Below, piece after piece: positions 35,455 through 44,525 of a stretch of DNA of 64,000 bases; position 1 is the first letter of the stretch; the number at the start of each line of letters is the position of its first letter. The stretch covers positions 2,542,001-2,606,000 of the forward strand of contig NZ_CP087184.1 of the NCBI RefSeq assembly GCF_024749045.1, given 5' to 3'. Below the pieces are notes generated by a model. That model ran no database searches and had not been told where the DNA came from. It worked only from the letters and a program-made list of their open reading frames with translations. Both the position numbers and the translations under genes were made by a program. The DNA comes from Pseudomonas sp. B21-028. GTDB lineage: Bacteria > Pseudomonadota > Gammaproteobacteria > Pseudomonadales > Pseudomonadaceae.

Positions 35455-35658
35455 TGGTCACCGGATGACGAAGCCGGGGGAAACCGCCGCTGCTTTTTAG
35501 CTTGATGGGCACTTGTTCGACTAGCTATGGGTAGAAGCAAATCCATCAGCTTTCTTTGATCAGCGCCATGGGAGCGCTCGGGCGGGTCATCCGAGCGTGT
35601 GTCGCTGGCTTATGGACCCAAGCCAGGTCAAATCGAAGCGCGTCAGGACTGGCACAGC

Positions 35659-35685
35659 TGTCGCGGTGAATGCGACAACTGTCGC
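35659..35685 (+). promoter_or_regulatory. Three TGTCGC half sites, candidate upstream activator sequence
   Basis: TGTCGC (35659-35664), its inverse GCGACA (35672-35677) and TGTCGC again (35680-35685) form two overlapping dyads. A fourth copy is at 35600-35605. They lie 70-155 bases upstream of the sigma-54 promoter, where enhancer-binding proteins bind. The likely partner is the AcoR-like activator at 41417-43360. The 372-base gap 35455-35826 holds nothing else that I can support. Confidence 0.5.
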
Positions 35686-35754
35686 ACGTCGGCGCAACCC
35701 ATAGGCTGGAGTGAAAGCCGCGTACAACGGGGCCTACAACGATTTTTCAGACGG

Positions 35755-35770
35755 TGGCATGGGGGTTGCT
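35755..35770 (+). promoter_or_regulatory. Sigma-54 promoter of the PQQ alcohol dehydrogenase gene
   Basis: TGGCATGGGGGTTGCT matches the -24/-12 consensus TGGCAYG-N4-TTGCW at every fixed position and in spacing. The GG and GC elements are 12 bases apart. Transcription should start near 35781, 46 bases before the ATG at 35827. A sigma-54 activator gene lies just past the downstream genes. Confidence 0.75.
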
Positions 35771-35826
35771 CCTCTCTTGGTGCGCAGCGCAATGGCTTCG
35801 CTACTAATAAGAACCAGGAGTCCCCT

Positions 35827-38004
35827 ATGTCACAGATTGGTCTCGCCGTGCCTACTGCTTCTCGGAGCGCCCCCCTTCGCGTTCCTCTCAAGACGCTATT
35901 TGTCGTGCTGGCGCTTACTCTCAATGCGGCGCCGGGCTGGGCCCAGGACATGCCGGCGAATGTCGACGGCAAGCGCATCATCGCCGCCGATCAGGAGCCC
36001 GGTAACTGGATGAGCACCGGCCGCACCTACGACGAGCAGCGCTACAGCCCATTGAAGAAAATCAGCGACCAGAACGTCGGCCAGCTGGGGCTCGCCTGGA
36101 GCTACAAGCTGGACCTGGATCGCGGCGTCGAGGCCACGCCTATCGTGGTCGACGGCGTGATGTACACCACCGGCCCGTTCTCGGTGGTCTACGCGTTGGA
36201 TGCTCGCGATGGCAAGTTGATCTGGAAGTACGACCCCAAGTCCGACCGCAACCGCGCCGGCGAGGCCTGTTGCGATGCGGTCAACCGGGGCGTCGCGGTG
36301 TGGAAGGGCAAGGTTTACGTGGGCGTGCTCGATGGTCGCCTGGAAGCCATCGACGCCAAGACCGGCCAGCGCGCCTGGTCGGTGGACACCCGGGCCGATC
36401 ACACGCGCAGCTACACCATCACCGGTGCCCCGCGCGTGGTCAACGGCAAAGTGGTGATCGGCAACGGCGGCGCCGAGTTCGGCGTACGCGGTTATGTCAC
36501 CGCGTACGACGCCGAAACCGGCAAGCAAGCCTGGCGCTTCTTCACGGTGCCGGGCGATCCCAAATTGCCGCCGGAAGACAAAGCCATGGCCATCGCCGCC
36601 AAGACCTGGCACGGCGATGCCTATGTTGCCCAAGGCGGTGGTGGCACGGCCTGGGACTCCTTCGCTTTCGATCCGGATTTGAACCTGCTGTACATCGGCG
36701 TGGGCAACGGTTCGTTGTGGGACCCGAAATGGCGCAGCCAGGCCAAGGGCGACAACCTGTTCCTGTCTTCGATCGTCGCGGTCAACGCGGATACGGGCGA
36801 GTACGCCTGGCACTACCAGACCACGCCGGGAGACGCCTGGGACTACACCGCCACCCAGCACATGATCCTTGCGGAACTGCCAATCAATGGAAAACCGCGC
36901 AAGGTACTGATGCAGGCGCCGAAGAACGGGTTCTTCTACGTGATTGACCGAGCCACGGGTGAGCTGCTGTCGGCCAAGGGCATCGTGCCGCAAAGCTGGA
37001 CCAAAGGCATGGACATGAAGACCGGGCGGCCCATCGTCGATGACGAGAACGCCGCGTACTGGAAGGATGGCAAGCGCAAATTGGTCACGCCCGCGTTCTG
37101 GGGCGCCCATGACTGGCAGCCGATGTCCTACAACCCGAACACCGGCCTGGTGTATATCCCGGCGCACATCATGTCCGCCTACTACGAGCACATTCCCGAG
37201 GCGCCGAAGCGCAACCCGTTCAAGAGCATGTACCAACTGGGCCTGCGCACCGGGATGATGCCGGAGGACGCCGATGGGCTGTTGGAAATGGCCAAGGGCT
37301 GGTCGGGCAAGCTGATCGCCTGGGACCCGGTCAAGCAGCAACCGGCCTGGGAAGTGCCCTATGTGACGATCTTCAACGGCGGCACCTTGAGCACCGCCGG
37401 CAACCTGGTGTTCGAGGGCAGCGCCGACGGCCGGGTGATCGCTTATGCCGCCGACAGTGGCAAGAAACTCTGGGAGCAGCCGGCGGCCAGCGGTGTGATG
37501 GCGGCGCCGATTACCTACAGCGTGGACGGTGAGCAGTACGTGACGTTCATGGCCGGATGGGGCGGCGCCTTCTCGACCTTTGCCGGTGCCTTGTCCTTGC
37601 GCGCCGGGGTCCGGCCGTTCTCCCAGGTGTTGACCTACAAGCTGGGCGGCACGGCGAAACTCAACGAGCCGGCACCGCTCGCCGACACCCCGAAACCGCC
37701 GCCCCTGACCGGCGACCTGGCCGCAGTGGACGCCGGCGCCAAGCTCTACGACGGCTATTGCTCCCAATGCCACGGCATTCATGCAGTCAGCGGCGGCGTG
37801 CTGCCGGACCTGCGCAAGCTGACGCCGGAAAAACACCAGATGTTCCTCGGCATTCTCTACGGCGGTCGAGTGCCGGATGGCATGCCGTCCTTCGCCGACG
37901 CCTTCACGCCGGAACAGGTGGAGCAGATCCATCAATACCTGATCAAGCGCGCCCACGACCTGCAGCAGGAAGGCGGCGTCTGGAAAACCTTCAGCGCCAA
38001 ATGA
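35827..38004 (+). CDS. PQQ-dependent quinohemoprotein alcohol dehydrogenase
   Basis: The 725-residue periplasmic enzyme has a signal peptide ending PGWAQ (residue ~38). An eight-bladed PQQ propeller follows, with the vicinal cysteine pair in GEACCDAVNRG and the catalytic aspartate in PGDAWDYTATQH. The C-terminal cytochrome c domain carries CSQCH (residue ~645). This type II architecture oxidises primary alcohols and diols and passes electrons through haem to the chain. ATG 35827 follows AGGAG; the frame is open from 35599 but the extra part has no signal. It lies behind the sigma-54 promoter and before an aldehyde dehydrogenase. Confidence 0.92.
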   Translation: MSQIGLAVPTASRSAPLRVPLKTLFVVLALTLNAAPGWAQDMPANVDGKRIIAADQEPGNWMSTGRTYDEQRYSPLKKISDQNVGQLGLAWSYKLDLDRGVEATPIVVDGVMYTTGPFSVVYALDARDGKLIWKYDPKSDRNRAGEACCDAVNRGVAVWKGKVYVGVLDGRLEAIDAKTGQRAWSVDTRADHTRSYTITGAPRVVNGKVVIGNGGAEFGVRGYVTAYDAETGKQAWRFFTVPGDPKLPPEDKAMAIAAKTWHGDAYVAQGGGGTAWDSFAFDPDLNLLYIGVGNGSLWDPKWRSQAKGDNLFLSSIVAVNADTGEYAWHYQTTPGDAWDYTATQHMILAELPINGKPRKVLMQAPKNGFFYVIDRATGELLSAKGIVPQSWTKGMDMKTGRPIVDDENAAYWKDGKRKLVTPAFWGAHDWQPMSYNPNTGLVYIPAHIMSAYYEHIPEAPKRNPFKSMYQLGLRTGMMPEDADGLLEMAKGWSGKLIAWDPVKQQPAWEVPYVTIFNGGTLSTAGNLVFEGSADGRVIAYAADSGKKLWEQPAASGVMAAPITYSVDGEQYVTFMAGWGGAFSTFAGALSLRAGVRPFSQVLTYKLGGTAKLNEPAPLADTPKPPPLTGDLAAVDAGAKLYDGYCSQCHGIHAVSGGVLPDLRKLTPEKHQMFLGILYGGRVPDGMPSFADAFTPEQVEQIHQYLIKRAHDLQQEGGVWKTFSAK

Positions 38005-38011
38005 ACGCCCG

Positions 38012-38045
38012 CGCTGCAGGGGCGGGGCCGCCTCTGCAGCGTTTT
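38012..38045 (+). terminator. Intercistronic Rho-independent terminator or attenuator
   Basis: CGCTGCAGGGGCGG pairs with CCGCCTCTGCAGCG, a 14-base stem with one G-A mismatch, followed by TTTT. It sits eight bases after the alcohol dehydrogenase stop and 26 bases before the aldA start. It may lower expression of aldA relative to the dehydrogenase. Confidence 0.6.
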
Positions 38046-38070
38046 CGACACTGTCCGCGAGAGCAAGCAC

Positions 38071-39507
38071 ATGACCGAAATCATCGAGTATCAGAACTTC
38101 ATCGCCAACGCCTTCGTTCCCGGCGATCCCCGCATCGAAGTGCGCAACCCGGCCAACGACCGACTGCTGGCGCGGGTGCCCGAAGCCAGCGGCGAGCACG
38201 TTGAAGCGGCTATCGCCGCGGCGCGCAAGGCGCAGAAAGGCTGGGCAGCGCGGCCGGCCATCGAGCGCGCCGGCTACCTGCGCAAGATTGCCAGCAAAGT
38301 GCGCGACAACGCCGAACGACTCGCCCACATCATCACCGCCGAGCAAGGCAAGGTGCTGGGGCTGGCGCGGGTGGAGGTCAACTTCACGGCCGATTACCTG
38401 GATTACATGGCCGAGTGGGCACGGCGTCTTGAAGGCGAGGTGCTGACCAGCGACCGCGCCGGCGAAAGCATCTTCCTGCTGCGCAAACCTCTGGGTGTGG
38501 TAGCCGGCATCTTGCCGTGGAACTTCCCGTTCTTCCTGATCGCTCGCAAAATGGCGCCGGCCTTGGTGACCGGCAACACCATCGTGATCAAGCCCAGCGA
38601 AGAAACCCCGATCAACTGCTTCGAGTTTGCCCGCCTGGTGGCCGAGACCGACCTGCCTACCGGGGTGTTCAACGTGGTCAGCGGCACAGGGGCGACGGTG
38701 GGGCATCAGCTGACGAGTCATGCCGGCATCGATTTGATCAGCTTCACCGGCAGCGTCGGCACCGGCTCGCGGATCATGGCCGCGGCGGCGCCGAACATCA
38801 CTAAACTCAATCTGGAACTGGGGGGCAAGGCGCCGGCTATCGTGCTCGCGGACGCCGACCTGGAACTGGCGGTCAAGGCCGTCACCGCGTCGCGTGTGAT
38901 CAACACCGGGCAAGTCTGCAACTGCGCCGAGCGGGTGTACGTCGAACGCAAGGTCGCCGATCAGTTCATCGAGCAGATAGCCGCGTCGATGGCCGCGACC
39001 CGGTACGGCGACCCGCTGGCCGAGGACGACCTGGACATGGGGCCGCTGATCAACCAGGCGGCGCTGGACAAGGTCGCGCAGATGGTCAGGACCGCCACGG
39101 GGCAGGGCGCTGAGGTGGTGACTGGCGGCGCCGGGGCCGACAAGGGCCAGGGTTTCCATTACCAGCCGACCGTTTTGGCCGGCTGTGGCAGCGACATGGC
39201 GATCATGCGCCAGGAGATCTTCGGCCCGGTGTTGCCGATCCAAATCGTCGAAGACCTGGACGAAGCGATCGCCCTGGCCAACGACAGCGAATACGGCCTG
39301 ACTTCATCGATCTACACCCGCAGCCTGAGCGCGGCCATGCGGGCCAGCCATGAACTGGATTTCGGCGAAACCTACATCAATCGCGAGAACTTCGAAGCGA
39401 TGCAGGGCTTCCATGCCGGGGCGCGCAAGTCCGGCATTGGCGGCGCGGACGGCAAGCATGGTTTGTATGAATACACGCACACCCACGTGGTTTACATTCA
39501 GATCTGA
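38071..39507 (+). CDS. aldA: Lactaldehyde/glycolaldehyde dehydrogenase (AldA type)
   Basis: The 478-residue ALDH has LPWNFPFFLIARKMAPALVT, LELGGKAPAIV and the cysteine motif NTGQVCNCAERVYV. The C-terminus, NRENFEAMQGFHAG then KSGIGGADGKHGLYEY, is the AldA hallmark. AldA oxidises lactaldehyde, glycolaldehyde and similar short aldehydes with NAD+. Downstream of a periplasmic alcohol dehydrogenase it would finish oxidation of a diol or alcohol imported as aldehyde. A hairpin separates the two genes. The gene ends 20 bases before its own strong terminator, which a group II intron has used as target. Confidence 0.9.
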   Translation: MTEIIEYQNFIANAFVPGDPRIEVRNPANDRLLARVPEASGEHVEAAIAAARKAQKGWAARPAIERAGYLRKIASKVRDNAERLAHIITAEQGKVLGLARVEVNFTADYLDYMAEWARRLEGEVLTSDRAGESIFLLRKPLGVVAGILPWNFPFFLIARKMAPALVTGNTIVIKPSEETPINCFEFARLVAETDLPTGVFNVVSGTGATVGHQLTSHAGIDLISFTGSVGTGSRIMAAAAPNITKLNLELGGKAPAIVLADADLELAVKAVTASRVINTGQVCNCAERVYVERKVADQFIEQIAASMAATRYGDPLAEDDLDMGPLINQAALDKVAQMVRTATGQGAEVVTGGAGADKGQGFHYQPTVLAGCGSDMAIMRQEIFGPVLPIQIVEDLDEAIALANDSEYGLTSSIYTRSLSAAMRASHELDFGETYINRENFEAMQGFHAGARKSGIGGADGKHGLYEYTHTHVVYIQI

Positions 39508-39527
39508 TCGTTGACCCATGCCCGGAG

Positions 39528-39561
39528 AAATGCCGGCACCCGTGAGGGTGTCGGCATTTTT
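39528..39561 (+). terminator. Rho-independent terminator of aldA
   Basis: AAATGCCGGCACCC pairs with GGGTGTCGGCATTT around a GTGA loop, with one G-T pair, followed by further T residues. The 14-base stem is strong. It is directly followed at 39564 by the 5' end of a group II intron, the classic target arrangement for group IIC introns. Confidence 0.85.
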
Positions 39562-40017
39562 ATGTGCGCCCAGCATGGGCGCAATCTTGTGGGTGAAAGT
39601 CCCGCCGTAAGCTGACCACAGCGAACGAAGTGAAGCGCAACTGCATGAGGGCGACCGAGTGTGGGGAGGAAGCGTGGATCGAAGCCATGAGCCGATGTAC
39701 AAGAACCGGATAAAAGGCGAGGCCGATCAGGGCGAGCGGGCATAAAACCGCGAAGTTCTTGTGGTCAAGGATCAGGCTGCGTAAATCCGGCGGTTGTGTG
39801 GTGAAGGATTGCGTTCTTACCTGGGGAGATCTCGCCTTGTGCCTGAAAGGGCGACGGTGCAAACCGGAGCGAGAAGTCAGCAGAGGCCGTAGTAGTCTTT
39901 TTTTTTTTGACGAAGGGCCGAACGAGAGAAAGCGTTATAGGCCATGTTGATGCGAAAGACCGGAAGTCAGAAGCCTGCCAAACGTGGGGCGGATGTGAGG
40001 ACGCGAGCGGTGAAGCC

Positions 40018-41311
40018 GTGAGAAGCCCCATCAGCGACGAGGTCAATTGCCCGCAAAATGAAACCGACAACGCAGGGCAAGGGCTGCTGGAACGGGCCTT
40101 TGCGAGAGCAAACCTGAAACGGGCCTGGAAACGGGTCAAGGCCAACAAAGGGGCTGCGGGATTTGACGGTCTGGATATTGAACAGACCGCCGAACATTTG
40201 CAAAGCCGATGGCCTGCGATCTGCGAACAGCTTCTTTCAGGCGTCTACCGGCCCAGTCCGGTACGACGCGTGGTCATTCCCAAGCCTGACGGCGGCGAAC
40301 GCGAGTTGGGTATCCCAACGGTCACCGACCGGCTGATCCAACAAGCGTTGCTGCAAGTCTTGCAACCACTGCTCGACCCAACCTTCAGTGAACACAGCTA
40401 CGGCTTTCGTCCGGGGCGCAGTGCGCAGGACGCCATCCTGTCGGCTCAGCAACATGTGTCTTCGGGGCGCAAGGTGGTAGTGGATGTTGATCTGGAGAAG
40501 TTCTTCGACCGGGTCGACCACGACATTCTGATAGGTCGTTTACGCAAACGGATTGTGGACCCGGCAGTTATCCGGCTGGTTCGCGCGTATCTGGATGCGG
40601 GAACGCTGATTAATGGCGTGGTCGAGAGAAGTCGCCAGGGGGCGCCGCAAGGCGGCCCGCTGTCGCCGTTGTTGGCGAATGTGCTGCTGGACGAAGTGGA
40701 TCGAGAGCTTGAACGTCGGGGCCATTGTTTCGTGCGTTATGCCGATGACGCGAATGTGTACGTTCGCAGCAAGAAGGCTGGGCAGCGAGTGATGGTCCTG
40801 CTGAAGCGTCTGTATGAAAAGCTGCACTTGAGTGTCAACGAGAGCAAGAGTGCCGTGGCGAGCGCGTTTGGTCGCAAGTTTCTAGGCTATGCCTTTTGGG
40901 CGTCCCCCAAAGGCGTCAAGAGATCGGTAGCGGTCAAGGCGCGTAAGCAGTTCAAGCAACGTATCCGCTGGCTTACCCGGCGTTCAGGTGGCCGCAGCTT
41001 GCAGCAGGTTGTCGATCGATTGAGGCCCTACCTGCTGGGTTGGAAGGCTTATTTTGGCTTGTCGCAAACCCCTCGAATTCTGGCGAGAGCTGGACGAATG
41101 GATGCGACATCGACTCCGAGCGATCCAGCTCAAGCAGTGGCGGCGCAGTTCAACGATCTATCGGGAGTTACGCAAGTTGGGAGCAAGTGAGGCTGCTGCA
41201 CGCAAAGTGGCGGGAAACTCCCGCTGTTGGTGGCGCAACAGCCGCTTTGAACTCAACCGAGTACTCGATATAGCGTGGTTCGACAGAATGGGTTTACCGC
41301 GCCTCTCCTGA
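40018..41311 (+). pseudogene. ltrA: Group IIC intron reverse transcriptase/maturase with a frameshift
   Basis: The reverse transcriptase blocks are intact: IPKPDGGERELGIPTVTDRL, SYGFRPGRSAQDAI, VVDVDLEKFFDRVDH, RQGAPQGGPLSPLLANVLLD and the catalytic FVRYADDANVYV. After GWKAYFGLSQTP, near 41070-41085, the frame is lost. The true continuation (EFWRELDEWMRHRLRAIQL to GLPRLS) is in the next frame and ends at 41311. One extra base explains this, or a sequencing error. The start is uncertain: GTG 40018 fits the family N-terminus, while a TTG at 39907 opens the same frame. Loss of the X-domain end would impair splicing. Confidence 0.8.
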
Positions 41312-41324
41312 CCTCAATCTCTCG

Positions 41325-41397
41325 AACCGCCCGGTGCGGACCCGCATGCCGGGTGGTGTGGCAGGGGAATGGCCCGTGAAAGGCCGTCCCCTATGCC
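41325..41397 (+). ncRNA. Group II intron domains V and VI
   Basis: ACCGCCCGG pairs with CCGGGTGGT, with an inner TGCG/CGCA stem, giving a domain V-like hairpin at about 41326-41357. A second hairpin, GGCAGGGG with CCCCTATGCC and an unpaired A on the 3' side, forms domain VI up to about 41397. Folding was done by eye. Confidence 0.6.
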
Positions 41398-41416
41398 GAT
41401 TGGCGCGGATCCGGTG

Positions 41417-43360
41417 TCAGGGCTGGTCGTTGGGCGCGACGACGCCGTGTTTTTTCATCTTGCGATACAGCGTCGAGCGCGAGATGCCCAGGTCCGTCGC
41501 GGCGGCGCTGATGTTCCAGCGATGCCGGCGCAACGTGCCCAGCAGGCGGCGGGACTCTTCGCCGCCCAGTTGTTTTTCCAGGTTGCCGGCCTGCGGCGTC
41601 GCGCCGGTAGGCAGTGGCAGCCTCTGCGGTGCGAGCAATTCGCAGGGCAGGCAGTCCAGATCAATCACGCCGTCTTCGGCCAGGGCCACCGCGTAACGCA
41701 GGCTATTGAGCAGCTGGCGAATGTTGCCAGGCCATGGATAGTCGAACAGGCATTGGCGGGCATGGATGTCCAGCCGCAACCCGCGGGCACCGGCTTGGGC
41801 GGCGAGCAGCTTGTCGATCAGCTCGGCTCGGTCACTGCGTTCGCGCAACGCCGGCAGCGCGAGGTTCATGCCGGCGAGGCGGTAGAATAGGTCTTCGCGA
41901 AAGCGCTTCTCGCCGATCATGTTGTGCAGGTCCTGGTGGGTAGCCGAGATCACTTGGACATCCAGCGTCACCGGCGACTCGGCCCCCAGTGGCGAGATCT
42001 CGCGCTCCGCCAGCACCCGCAGCAAGCGGGTTTGCAGGTGGGCGGGCATGTCGCCGATTTCATCGAGGAACAGCGTGCCGCCGTTCGCCAGTTCCAGCTT
42101 GCCTTTCATGCCTTTTCGGTTGGCACCGGTGAAGCTGCCGGCGCGATAGCCAAACAGTTCGCTCTCGATCAACGTCTCGGGGATCGCCGCGCAGTTCAAC
42201 GCAACGAAAGGCCCGGCGCGACGACTGCTGCCATGGTGAATGGCACGGGCAAAGGCTTCCTTGCCGGTGCCGGTCTCGCCGGTGATCAGGATTGGGATGC
42301 CTTTGTCGATCACCTTGCGCACGCGCCGCACGTTCTGTTGCAGGCGGGCATCTTGGCCGGCGAGTTGCTGCAGGTCCGGGTGAGCCTGGAGGGCGGGACG
42401 GGCGACGGGGAGCGGGCGGTGCCGTTCGGAAGGAATGCGCAGGCCGACGTCCAGCAAGGCTTCGTCCTGACGACCCCGCAGGCGCACGCCCTGGGCGCCG
42501 CCGTTGGTGAGTTGGAGCAGTTCGTCCACCGTGGTCGGCAGCAGGCTGTCGATGGGCGCGCCGAGCAATGTTGGCTTGTCGGCCAACGCCAGGGCGACAA
42601 ACGCGGCGCGGTTGGCGCCGATGACGCGGCCGCTTTCATCCAGGGCGAGCAATTGCTCGTTCGCCAGGTCGGCGATCTCATCGATCGGTTTGAGGGACAA
42701 GGTCAGGCGGTCGCGGTAGCTCTGGCGAAAGTCTGCGTTCTCGATCAGGCGCGCGTACATGAGCACCAATTGCAGCGTGAGGTACTGGCTTTCCCGCGGG
42801 CCGTTGCTGTTCATGCAGGTCGCATTCAGGCAACCGCGCAACAGACCTTGGGCGTCGAAGATCGGCGCCACCGAGCAGCTCAGGCGGAAATTGGACGCCA
42901 GGAAGTGCTCCTCACGATGAATGATCAGCGGCTGCGCCGCCGCCAGGGTCGTGCCGATGCCGTTGGTGCCGACCACGGACTCGTCCCACCGCGCGCCCAC
43001 CACCAGCCCTGATTGGGTGTAGGCGTCGTTCTGGCTAGGTAGCCGGGCATCCAGGGTGATGCCGCGTTCGTCGCTCAGCAACACGGCAAAACCGGCGGGC
43101 ACCACCCGCTGGGCCAGGCCGCTGACACCTTGGCTGGCGATGGACAGGTATTGCTGATGCTGTTCCTGATGACGACGGATTTCCTCGGCACTTAGGATAT
43201 TCTTGCGGCTCGCCGCGCCCGGATCGAGCCGGTGCTCCACGACGCTGCGGTACCAGGACTGCGCAATGACCTCGTCGGGCCTGAGGCCGCGCCCGGAGAA
43301 GTGGTCGTTGACGAACGCCGCGAGTTCGCTGGGGATCATCTGCGTGCTGTGCAGGGGCAT
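41417..43360 (-). CDS. AcoR-like sigma-54-dependent activator (GAF, AAA+, Fis)
   Basis: The 647-residue protein has an N-terminal GAF region (~residues 60-200) and a linker. The AAA+ core has Walker A GETGTGKEAFARAIH, the sigma-54 contact loop GSFTGA, and Walker B GGTLFLDEIGDMP. A Fis HTH ends it (ISAAATDLGISRSTLYRKMK). It activates sigma-54 RNA polymerase in response to a ligand bound by GAF. ATG 43360 has GGAG seven bases upstream; an in-frame GTG at 43399 is less likely. The sigma-54 promoter before the alcohol dehydrogenase is its probable target. It is separated from that operon by the intron. Confidence 0.9.
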   Translation of the reverse strand: MPLHSTQMIPSELAAFVNDHFSGRGLRPDEVIAQSWYRSVVEHRLDPGAASRKNILSAEEIRRHQEQHQQYLSIASQGVSGLAQRVVPAGFAVLLSDERGITLDARLPSQNDAYTQSGLVVGARWDESVVGTNGIGTTLAAAQPLIIHREEHFLASNFRLSCSVAPIFDAQGLLRGCLNATCMNSNGPRESQYLTLQLVLMYARLIENADFRQSYRDRLTLSLKPIDEIADLANEQLLALDESGRVIGANRAAFVALALADKPTLLGAPIDSLLPTTVDELLQLTNGGAQGVRLRGRQDEALLDVGLRIPSERHRPLPVARPALQAHPDLQQLAGQDARLQQNVRRVRKVIDKGIPILITGETGTGKEAFARAIHHGSSRRAGPFVALNCAAIPETLIESELFGYRAGSFTGANRKGMKGKLELANGGTLFLDEIGDMPAHLQTRLLRVLAEREISPLGAESPVTLDVQVISATHQDLHNMIGEKRFREDLFYRLAGMNLALPALRERSDRAELIDKLLAAQAGARGLRLDIHARQCLFDYPWPGNIRQLLNSLRYAVALAEDGVIDLDCLPCELLAPQRLPLPTGATPQAGNLEKQLGGEESRRLLGTLRRHRWNISAAATDLGISRSTLYRKMKKHGVVAPNDQP

Positions 43361-43498
43361 GAAAGGCTCCATCAGCGGTGAAACCGAAACGGCTTTCACG
43401 GCGATCTTGTTCTTAGAGATGGCTGCGGTTGCAAGTATCTACCATAGACGCTGGAACGTGAATTTTCAGCTCCTGGAACAATAGGTTTCGACGAGGGT

Positions 43499-44461
43499 TT
43501 ACATGCTAGGTTCCCTGTTCATTCCTCTCAGGAACTCTTTCAACGCGCGGACGATGTCGAGCGCCGATTGATCCGTGATGGGTCCTGCAACCTGGTCGAA
43601 CATGTGCGGTGCGCCAGGATAGACGTGAAGTGCCATGGCCACCCCTGCGCGAGATAACCTCATTGCGTAATCAACGTCCTCTTCGAGGAACAGATCCTGT
43701 GAACCGACCGAGATGAAGGCAGGGGGCAGGTTGCGCAGGTCGGGTTGCAGGGCCGGTGAAAACAGACCGACACGATCATCGTCCAGGGTGTAGTCACCGC
43801 GAAGGCAATCCCAGCAGAACTGATTGGGCGCCGGCAACCAGCTGAACGTGCCAGTGTCCCGGCTCGGGTAGGGCGATTGCACCGAGCCTGTGCGGTGGTC
43901 GAGCATGGGGTAGATCAGCACTTGGCCGGCGAGAGGGTATTGGCCTCTGTCGCGGGCCATGATGGCCAATGCGGCGGCAAGCCCGCCGCCGGCGCTATGA
44001 CCCATGACCACGACGCGCGGGGGATCCAGGCCCAGGTCGTGGTAGTTTGCAAACAGCCAGGCGAGGGCGCTGTAACAGCCCTCGAGGGGCGCTGGAAAAG
44101 GATGTTCGGGCGCCAGACGATAATCCACCGCAACGATGATCGCGCCCAACTCCTCGGCCAAGTCGGCCAGGCAGTCGTCTGCCATCTCGGGTTTCCCAAG
44201 TACAAAACCTCCGCCATGTATGTACAGGATCGCAGGCAGGACCGTGTTTTGCGGGCGTTCTTTCGGTCTGTAGAGACACAAGCGCAGGCGTTTGGCATCG
44301 GTGCCTGTGATCCAGCACACCTCGCACCGCGCGCTGTGCCCGGATTTGAAGGTTGAATGTACTCGGGAGCGGATGGCCGGCAGCGTGCTCAGCGACCATT
44401 GCTCCGCGCCCGAGGCCACAAGGTCCTGGCGTGCAGGATCGAGCAGTTCATCTGGCTTCAA
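43499..44461 (-). CDS. Alpha/beta hydrolase, hormone-sensitive lipase family
   Basis: The product of ~320 residues has the oxyanion motif YIHGGGFVLG, the nucleophile elbow GHSAGGGLA, and acid and histidine regions QDLFLEEDVDY and GAPHMFDQ. It hydrolyses esters of small alcohols or acids. The best start is TTG at 44461, with GAGGAG eight bases upstream. A longer frame reaches 44602 but runs into the transketolase gene and has no ribosome site. It follows the split transketolase genes on the same strand by 64 bases. Its substrate is unknown. Confidence 0.8.
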   Translation of the reverse strand: MKPDELLDPARQDLVASGAEQWSLSTLPAIRSRVHSTFKSGHSARCEVCWITGTDAKRLRLCLYRPKERPQNTVLPAILYIHGGGFVLGKPEMADDCLADLAEELGAIIVAVDYRLAPEHPFPAPLEGCYSALAWLFANYHDLGLDPPRVVVMGHSAGGGLAAALAIMARDRGQYPLAGQVLIYPMLDHRTGSVQSPYPSRDTGTFSWLPAPNQFCWDCLRGDYTLDDDRVGLFSPALQPDLRNLPPAFISVGSQDLFLEEDVDYAMRLSRAGVAMALHVYPGAPHMFDQVAGPITDQSALDIVRALKEFLRGMNREPSM

Positions 44462-44525
44462 AATTACGCTCCTCTTTGCGTCGTGCCGGCAGGGCACCTT
44501 TTGCCTGGTGCCCTGTGTTTCGCCG

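Larger units (their letters stand above)
39564..41400 (+). mobile_element. Group II intron, class C, inserted after a terminator
   Basis: The 5' end starts GTGCGCCCAGCATGGGCGC at 39564, directly after the aldA terminator hairpin. It carries an intron-encoded reverse transcriptase without endonuclease domain and ends with domain V/VI-like structure and CCGAT near 41400. Together these mark class C. The 5' boundary is well placed; the 3' boundary is within a few bases. The intron separates aldA from the sigma-54 activator gene. Confidence 0.85.

Noticed and set aside
35896..39243. Very long open frame on the minus strand, antisense to the alcohol dehydrogenase and aldA genes
   Set aside because: It mirrors two complete, motif-bearing plus-strand genes with strong GC-rich third positions, has no domain of its own and runs through a terminator. 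It is a codon-bias shadow.
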